From Beroe ovata (taxonomy: Eukaryota; Ctenophora; Nuda; Beroida; Beroidae): a stretch of 32,424 bases of DNA. Positions 19,493-29,400 of this stretch are shown here, in pieces; the stretch's first letter is position 1, and the number at the start of each line of letters is the position of its first letter. Position numbers and translations under genes: made by a program. The notes below the pieces were generated by a model. It did no database searches. It worked only from the letters and a program-made list of their open reading frames with translations, and was not told the DNA's origin. Where the stretch lies: the NCBI GenBank assembly GCA_946803715.1, contig CAMPET010000088.1:15649-48072 (forward strand), written 5' to 3'.

Positions 19493-20410
19493 TGACCATT
19501 TTATCTATGGATAAAAGAAAATGACGGCAAGTTTTAATTATAAGTGTGGCCCAACACGTGCTCAATGCCGAGACAATCATCAGTTCTAATAAGTTAAGCA
19601 CTGGTCTGGCGAGATTTTTTTTACTTATTCAGTATCTATGGACTACACTCATAGTTCAGGTACATACATATTATATCTATAAATCAACTTCAAGTCTAAG
19701 TCGGACGAGATACTCATGTGACTCTGATTAAGTATGGGATGTGATTGATGGGGTCCATATAGCGCGAGTGTGAGCAATCCTGCCATTGTCCCAGCCGCGC
19801 AATTATTGGGTTTCACCAGGCTACATGACGGTATCAAATCTGGTTATGTGCACCCTAGCTTAGCTACTACTACAGCTCATCATGAAAGACAACATGAAAA
19901 TGGAATAACAGTAACACAGAGATCTAGAGAAGGATCTCATTATTTTGGCATCATCTTATCGGAAAGTAAACCAGTGTTGAGGTGTAAAAGTGTACTAAAT
20001 TGCCACAGGGCCACGTAACACACAGAAGTTTTTGTTATATAAACCACACTCTTGAGTCATTCACATATTGTCAAGATCTGTAACCGTATTTCTATGAATA
20101 CGCTGGTCGTATGAAAATATATCAGTAGGGGGTCAAAATAAGGTCATAACGCAAAGGTGATCACCAGGGGGTCAGCAGGGGCTCAGTATGGTCAGTACGC
20201 GACGCGTATTGGTCGTATTACGCGTGTATTAACCGTATCTTCAGAAAGGTACACACTTGACACACTTGACACACTATAGGCATATCAGATATGATATCTA
20301 TAAGGTCTGACGCGTGCCGCAGTTTTCCGCACGTATACTGTTAACTACAGATGCCGCGGAGGCTTGCCACCCCCCTGATTTCACAATCTGAACTATTTAG
20401 CAGTCCGACT
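19493..20410. other. Intergenic region between the MINPP-like and NPC1 genes
   Basis: About 900 bases. No coding sequence recognised. 20095-20240 has repeated GGGGTCA and TATTACGCGT/CGTATTA words. No obvious minus-strand polyadenylation signal just below the NPC1 stop at 20411. Confidence 0.4.
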
Positions 20411-23400
20411 TCAATCACCCAAGAAGCCCAGTAAAGCAGGCAAGAAGAAAATCGTGTGCGCGACACACACGCAGTTAATCGTGAAGAACATTCTAAAGTA
20501 GAACACCACGAAGAGCTGGCTCTTGGCGGCAGCTAGAACCACAACACCCACAAAGTTAGTCATGGCAATGCCACTGATGATAGCCGGACCAGTTTTCACA
20601 AGGGCATCTCTAGCTCTATTCAGTCTGCCTATCTTCTTGCTGACAGTGAATGCTTGGACTATGTTGGATGAGAACTCCACGGCTATACCCACAGACAGGA
20701 GTAGGTTTACCAAGGAGAGAGCATTGAGAGGGATACCCAGATACACCATAGCTCCTATCATATCCACAGCACACATGCTCACTGTAACCACGCCGAGCTC
20801 TCTCCCTATCGTATCGTACTTTGGAAATTGGAAGAGGGGGATAAGCTAGTGTGGCAAGTTGCAAGACATTCACCCATGCCTTGTTATTTGATTACAACTG
20901 ATTGAACATAATATCGCCGTGCAATGCATGTGTACAGTTGATTGGGGTCGGAATACCCAACTTCTAGAATACCCAATGTCGGGAATACCCAACAATTCTG
21001 TTTGGTATTCGCGACGTCGGGAATACCCAACAATTCTTTTGGGTATTCGCGACGTTGGTTATTCGCGACATTGGGTATTCTAGAAGTTGGGTATTCCCTC
21101 CTGTTACCATACAGTTATTCTATAATCAGTTCAAACACCACCTTCTCACCTGCTCATAGTAAGGGTAGAAGCCCGAGTAAGCGTAAACCTCAATAAATTC
21201 ATTGTTAGCGTTGACCTCCCTAGCCAGTGCAAGAGCCTGCTGTCTGGCAGTTATGAAGAGGGAGGAGGAGGAGAGAACGCCGTGTGATGAAGTGAATCTC
21301 CCAGCTACGACTGTGGTGTTAGTGTCGCCAAACACTGCACTGTTCGAATAGGATACTGCTCCACCTGTGAGTATATATGTAGTTACTCAACGTGAACGTG
21401 TGGGATAACACGATATTTGCCTCGATCGGAGCAAGTGGAATTTATCTCATTATTCACCGAAGCCGAAGAATTGTGATGTTATACGAAAAAGTGTAGAGTA
21501 AAACGAAAAAAGTGTGAAGTAATACGAAAAAAGTGTGAAGGAATGCGGAAAAAGTGTGAAGTAATACGTAGCGATACTGGCCTAGACGGGTTGCTCACTT
21601 TGCCGATAATATAATATGTAAGCTAGTGCATGGTAAGGCATGGTAAGTTAGCAACTAAGCATGGTTACCTTTAGAACAACCGGACCCGTCAGTCCGTGGA
21701 ATGTCGGAGATGAACCATTGCAGATACCGGTACTTCTTCTCTTTACTCATGTTCTCCACATCACACTCTGAACACTCACTCCTGTCCTCATCTAGAGACG
21801 GACAGAACTTGTCACCGCCATCACTCATCCAGCAGCAAGATGCTGTGTCCAGCCAGCTCTCTGTGAATGACGTCATGAAGGAACTCCCACTCCCTTTGAC
21901 ATAGCCGAACTCGGCAGATTGCCCGTATTTCCTCATTGTTTGTAGCAGGGAGTCCTCATTTGATACAAGCTCGCCGTAAACCCGATCATCGTAAATGTCA
22001 AGTTCTGAGCCGTCCCTAGACTTGAATACAAAACTCATGCCCGGGCCTATCCTGTAGTCTTGGTACACGATATCATAGTATTTCAATAGATATGAGTCTG
22101 TTGGGAGGGCCATTGTTGGCTCGAGTCCAAGTTTGAGGTAGGGAGTGATAACGATGTTGAAGGTGGTGAAACAAGCGAAGAAAATGAGGATCAGTGAGGA
22201 GGTCCACTTGTTTGAGAAGAGGAATTTAGAGAGCTTGTCCTCGATCAGCCATCTCGTGGGTCCTCTGCGTGGTGCCGTGAGATTTGATCTTGCACAGCAG
22301 ACTACGTCTAGCCTAGCGGGAAGGGGGTGTTATTGTGAGTGACAGAAATCCGAAAAAGGGTCGTGAAATTTGTAATTGTGTCCAAATCCAATGACCATTT
22401 TGTCCTTAGATAAGCAAATAAAATAATGCACGTCTATGGCAAGTCTAAGGCACGTCTAGTGCACGTCTAGTGCACGTCTAATGGACGTCCAATAGACACT
22501 CCACTCATCACGACAATTAGGTATTTTTGTCCACTGTACACCAATGGACACAATTTGTCCGTTTTTGATGTCCAATGGACACAATAGACATCGATCTTGT
22601 GCATCTTGGTGGACACAATCCGCCCTTGTTGATGGACATCAAACTGGTATTTTAGTCTTATGGTCACAATGGACAAACATTGACCAATGGACACAATGGA
22701 CACAATGGACACACATGTGCATTACACAAACTTGATACATTGCGTATTTTGGATTCATCGTGTCCACTGAACACAATATCTCTACTGTCTGGTTTTCACA
22801 TTACGTACACTGCACACAATTCCTTGTATGTGTAATGTGCACAAAGCATTTATTGTACACAATTTGTCCATTTGGCACAACATGATGTCCATTGGACACA
22901 ATACGTCTATTGAACAGAATCGTATTTGATAGGCGTATTGAATTCTAATGGACGTCCAATGGCCCTTTTGCCGGTAATGGTATACCATTACCAGATACCT
23001 ATGATCATTGTTATTCTGAAACTCCTTGACAACGCGGCTGTCTCAATTTGTCTCATTTGTATGCGTTAACTGAACTACAAAAGTCTTGATCTCTCATGAG
23101 ACTAACCACCCCAATACTCAAATCAGAGTGAACATGTGTGTGTACTGTGTGTATGTGTTTGCGTGTGTGTTTGTGTGTGTGTGTTCACGCTTGGGTGTGT
23201 GTGTGTGTGTCTCTGCATGTGTCTATATGTGTGTGTATTTTATCGTGTCTGTACGAACCTATTTGCGATCATCCTCATCAAATCAACTCTGATGAGAACC
23301 AGGAATAGACTTGACTGGAGGAGAAAGTTTACGAATAGAGCAATGGTGGCGTTGTAAGCAAAGTTCTGTACTGATGGCATGAAGGAGAGACACCCCAGGG

Positions 23401-26400
23401 CAAAGGCAACCTGGATGCGAGAGATAGAATTTACCGTAATATGAAGTCAATTCTCACTTCATAGGCACTTATTACCATGCATAGTGACATGTTTAAATTA
23501 AACCGGTGTCAACTTGTCGTCATGAATATGACATGATGACTTCTCACCATCTGGCAGAAAGAGCTGAGGATCATAGCGGGGAACACATCCTGCATCATTA
23601 AACAGATGATATCTCTCACCTCACCTACGATACATGAGGAGGTTATATTGATCAAAGTTAAACTCATTTCCTCCATGTTTGCAGGGGGGTTGGAACCCCG
23701 CTACCAGTTTAAATGCACTTCACCTGAATATTCACCTGCACTCAGTGGCTCTCCTCTCGTGATCTTGTGAGTCACCACGCGTTGTACCCCTTGTACCATG
23801 ATATACACATTGTCCACCCCCACAGCCAGTATGAGGAATGGTATCACCTCTATGACAATGAGTGTGGAGGGCAGCCCTGCGTAGGATGTCACCCCCAGGG
23901 CACTAACCACGCTGATCAACACTATCACAACACCTCCTACTCCAAGCAGAAACTGTGGGGAGATAACACGTGTGTGTGTGTGCGTGTGTGTGTGTACTGT
24001 GTGTACTGTGTGTACTGTGTGTACTAAGTGTGCACTGTGCGTGTGTACTGTGTGTACTGTGTGTGCGTGTGTGTGTACTGTGTGTGTGTGTATGTGTGTG
24101 AGTGTGTGTGCGGGTCATAATTGTGGTGAAATCTTCAATGAAGGAGTATATTTATTCGCCACCAAGACACCAAGATAAATTTAAAATTGAACATTCGAAT
24201 GCCGATGATGGTTGTGGACATCTCTATATCTTACTTTTGAGTGAATGAAGCACCCCTGGAGGTTGCTGGTGTCATAGTCTCCCAGAGTTAGCCCCACATA
24301 AACAAACATGAGAATGTAGCTGATGACAATTGTCAGGATATCAGCGTTGGATGCCCTGTCTATCTCATCCTAGAGGCATGGAATAACTGTTAGCTGGGGC
24401 CTGGGGGCTGTTGAAACCTTACAACGTCCATTTTCCATATCAATGAGCATAGAATAGCCTTGATTTACAACTATTTGCACGGACTTGATAACTGTAATTC
24501 CGCCTTACCTCCAAAGCCCTGTCCGAAGAGAAGGCAATGTTGAGATGAGGTCGAGTTTCGATCTGGTGGAGGAGGAACTCCTTCATCAGTGCCTCCCATT
24601 GGAGAATAACTGGTAGTTTGTCCTCGGACCCGTCCAGAGCGAATGTTACCATCAGAGTCGTGGCATCCATGTAGTTCTTCTCAGTGGCATCGTACCCACC
24701 TAGGATCAAAGTACAACACTATTCATATCTCAATCAATTTAATGGAATATGTTCTAATTCATGTGATCCAGATAAAAATTCTCAGAGTAGCAAGTCTAAA
24801 CTGCCGAAACCAGAGGAGCCGTTTGAAAGTACTAATATGAAGCGCGTCACTAGCAATATTTCTCACCTAGCACGAAGTGGGTCGATGAGGGTCCCCTAAA
24901 CGAGGACAGACACTCGGGGAGAGCACTCGCTTCAGAACATAGCTCAATCCTGAGAAGTGCGATACTAATGTGGATCATGGGTTGTGAGTTACTAGAGATT
25001 GACTAGTATCTACCGATTGATTGTGCCGTCGGTCTCGTTTATGGGTGTGTCAATTTTATACTCTCACATTTTGAATTACCACAAAGAGATTAATATCATA
25101 TCGGTCCAGGTAATTATGGCAGATAGATTAACATAAACTTAAAGGCCTATTGAGTATTGGGGTTTTATTGGGTTATTGAAAGTCCCTGCAATCAATCTTC
25201 ACGGATTTCCAGAGAACTGAACAGTCAGCTCGACAATTCCTCCATTTTGCTGGTCCAGTACGGTACCACAGCACTCAGCAGTGATACTGTACAGTGTACA
25301 TCAAAACTTCACATGATTCATTGCAAGCATACGCGCGTCTGAAGACGTGTTGATCTGATGAATCGGGTGTTATCCACAAGGATAAAGCTGGATCTCACCT
25401 CCTGATGGAAGCGTGTGATTTCTCCAGGAGGGTCCTATCATTGTCAAGCCACTGGAACAGAGACAAGGTAGCGCAGTCTGCACTGGGATGGGTTCTGTTG
25501 AACTCCCCCAGAGGCTTGTAACACAGGTCCGAGTACTGGGAATTGCCGACTGAAGGGGTTGGATTAGGTGGGATCAGGAGCCTCGCGATAAGGGCATTGA
25601 AGAGGAATATCTGTGGGAATTGGCAGTCTGGAGGAAGTTTGACAAGTGATCACCATGATAAGATGGATCATAGGTCAAGATGGGTCGTGATTGTTTGGTT
25701 TATGGCTAGGACAAGCGATTAGGGACCTCAGTTAGGACTATAAGGTCAGGGTCAGGGTTAGGACTAGGGTCAGGGTAAGCTTGTATAGTGTTTTCTATGA
25801 ATTATACCTCGAATGGATTGGATGCTCTGGACCATATCAAACACTTCCTTGAGGATATCAGGGTTGAAGACTCCACCAAATTCCTTGTTACCCAGTCGAT
25901 ATGTTTTCTGGGACCGCTCCTTCACTACAAGCTGTTTAATGAGTAAGCATTAACCCTTAACTTAGCTTTATTAGCAGGAGCTATAATAAACCCCACTACA
26001 ATTATAGCGCAAATCGTGGAGTTTGACACTGATCAAGGCAAGGTCACTCACGATATACCTACCAGCATTTACCAGCATATATACCAGCATATACCTACCA
26101 GCATATACCTACCAGCATATACCTACCAGCATATAGAAATGGAAAGGGGTCACAAATAACCAAACAACTGAATTTGTTGCCCCCCTCTCCGCTAATTTGA
26201 TCTCTCCTGGTGTAGTACCTGACACGTCCTGTACGTTGTACCAAAGAGTGTGTCAAACTCGTTTTTCTGCTGTCTGCTTATACTGCTCTCAGCTGTCCAC
26301 AATTCAATGGGGTCGGTGGTTATCCTGAAATTCATGACATCCTGGTGTGTGATCTCTAACGATGCAAATGAGCGACAGGTTTTGCTTTGATATTAGAGAA

Positions 26401-29400
26401 TATTAGAACTTCCATAATAGAGAACCTTAATGAGGGTCATTGATTCTGACCCAAACAAATGTCAGCTTCATGACGAATATGAAAGACTTTCATATTCGAC
26501 ATGAAGCTGACTTTCATTGAAAGTGGGTCACAAATATCACATGTGACAGTAAATAAACAAAGAGAGATACAACACTTTGTTGAATAATTCTAACCAAGTT
26601 GTGTCTGCATATCATGTACCCTACCTGAAGTTGTACCATCCGCCACAGCAAACTCCAGCCAGGAGGAGGCATATCGCCACCACTTTCACTGGATTGTCGT
26701 ACACCAAATCGGACCACACTTGACCTATGACCGTATATATGGAGCTGATTAATGCTTTACCCTACTCTAAATTCATAGAACCGGGAACCCCTATTATATA
26801 TTTCTAATTCTAGATACTTAGATAGACCCCTCTTCGTGAGTGATGGAATTAGCGTGATGGAATTAGCGTGATTTAACTTGAATCGATAAAATAACCCTTA
26901 AATAAACGTGATTAAATTTCAAATTGGTTTCGTGCCAGCATAGTATGGGAATTGTGAATTGATAATGCAAACTTTGCAAAGATACCATATTCGTTCGCAT
27001 GAATACTTGGGGTTATATTAAATTCATCTAAATGTGATTAAATTCTATATTGAATTGGAAAAATTTTCCCAACCCAATAAATTAGGTATTACCAATTCGA
27101 GGCCCCAATTCCAGCCAGCAGCGATATGCAGGTATCTCCTGTTCCCCAGCCTCTGTGAAAGCCTCTATCTCTGTGAAAGGAAAGATGCAGCAGTCATAAA
27201 TAGGGCAACGCCGCGCACTCACGCACTGGCCCGTGGCATATATTTTATGTGGCATGTATCGTAAAATAAGCAGTCAGTTACACTACACGGACACCGCAAG
27301 ATGCCGAACGCTGATTTGACTATACCTGTGTTTGTATCCGTGTGGTCACAATGTGACGTCACAGCTGTCGTCCCATTACTCTGTTCCATGAGACTGTGGT
27401 AACCGTTACTCTTGGTTAGTTCGGGTGAACCAATAGCTACACCATTATCCGCATAGTAGTCACCATTCACAAACTTGATCTGTTCTGAGTGGGAATGATT
27501 AGTCAGAATTCATGGTTAAAATTCTGATGATCGTAAAGCACTTTTGTCAATGTATATTTGCCAACTGTAGATGCAATTATTGCATGGTCGATTTGATGAC
27601 AATATTCAGAACAATGATAACAAAACAGCTGATATAAAATATTTACTTGTGTTTTCCATATCATCCCCATGATCACGTTGTTTCTTGTGCCGGCAAGTGA
27701 GACATGTAATCCAGAGTATCCACACAACACAGAGTCCAGTTCCGACTGGAATTGTCAAGTACCACAGGTACTGATCACTGTAATTATCAGGTGATTATCA
27801 GGTAATCATCAGGTAATTATTATAATACCGGGTTCAATCGGTAATACATCGTGTGCAGGAAGTGCCGAAAAACCGTTAACCCTACGAAAAGTCTGATGAA
27901 AGTTTCGCTAGTCTAAATATTCGGAGTCCCACCAAAATCTTTGTCCCTAATTCAATGAAATTGAACACCGGACAAAAAATATAATGAGAGTGTTTCACTA
28001 ACTTCTCCGACTGCTCTGTGATAGGACTTGGGCATGCGACTTCCTTGCAGTCATGACACGAGCAGGTTTCACCATTCACACTATCACTGCAATCGTAGAT
28101 ATCCTGCAAGTGATAACAAGAATTACGCCCGTTATTCCCGACAGGCGGGCGTTATATTTCCACCCAGCCTTTGAAAGCAATCAAGTTAAAATTTAAATTC
28201 TAAGGTCTGGCTAATTTGTTATAGGGCCGCATTGCCAATTGCGCGATCTTTTTGCCTTATTTCAACTGCAACGGCCAATCTACGACGCCGCGCATTTCAA
28301 TGAAATTTTCATAAAATTGGTCATTTTACTTTGCGATTGCGCGCATGAAATTGCGTGCGGAGTGGTTTCTATTACAACACTTTGAAATGGTCGCGCGCGC
28401 ACAAAACCATTTATAATTAACTGATAAATAGCTCCGGCCCACATCTATATTATAATCGAGAGAGCATCTTAAAACGTAGATCACTAGCGGGGGCTACAAA
28501 TGGAGTTGGAGAACCGCGATTTTTTGCATGGTGGTACAAAAAGATAAAATCTGGTTAAATGTCGAGCCAGAATTTTGATTTAGGCCTTAGATTTTTTGCA
28601 ATCGGGGTCGAAAATTTGAGAAATCATGGTATAGTACCCGCAGATGATCGATGTTAAGTTTACAAGCGTGCGTTGCTACGGCAGCATAGGAGTTGCACGT
28701 GCATATTCATCGAATGCGCGCACGCGTAACTTTCTTCCTCATTTGTTGTTTATTTGTTTCCGGACGTTGCGGCTCTGATGTTCATTGTTCACACGATCCA
28801 ACACGCACTCACGCATAAACGCACACAATTTGCGTGGGACAGTCACTATGAGTATGCCGAGATGTACAAGACGGACTACGCTTCGTGATACTTAACACTT
28901 AAACGTAAACATTTCGTGACGACCACTACCATGGATGCTTCAAAGATTACAGCCGAAAGATGAACAAGCTCCAATGCCCCGGTATGTTCAAACTTCTAAA
29001 CCTGGTTTATCGCGTTCTCTCTTGACACCACTCCTCTCTCTTGACACCATTTCTCTCGGCCGCGATTCCGCTTCAAAACATTCTCTCTCCTAACACCAAT
29101 CCATCGATACACCAATTCTCTTGACAATAATACCTCTCTAAACTATCCTCTCTTGACACCGCTCCCTCTTGATATTGCTTCTTTTCTCAACAGTACTTCA
29201 CTTGACAACCCTCCCTCTATACACTATTCTCTCTTGACACCACTTTCTCTTGACACCATTTTCTCTTGACGTATCCCTCATGACACTATTCTCTCTTGAC
29301 ACCACTCTCTCTTGACAATTCTCTCACTATGGACGCTTCTCTCTACATCACATCTGTGATCTGCCTGACACAACTTTCTGTTGACGACGATTTGTGGCGA

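Noticed and set aside
23086-23357. Cys/Val-rich open frames
   Set aside because: Direct translation of the (TG)n microsatellite.
23903-24178. His/Thr-rich and Cys/Val-rich frames on both strands
   Set aside because: Products of the GTGTACTGT minisatellite.
25157-25342. Candidate coding block inside an NPC1 intron
   Set aside because: NPC1 exons 25399-25627 and 24867-24949 join in phase without it, and neither strand matches the family.
29010-29335. Possible CRISPR-like array
   Set aside because: Repeat units are degenerate, spacers irregular and short, and the setting is a metazoan intron.
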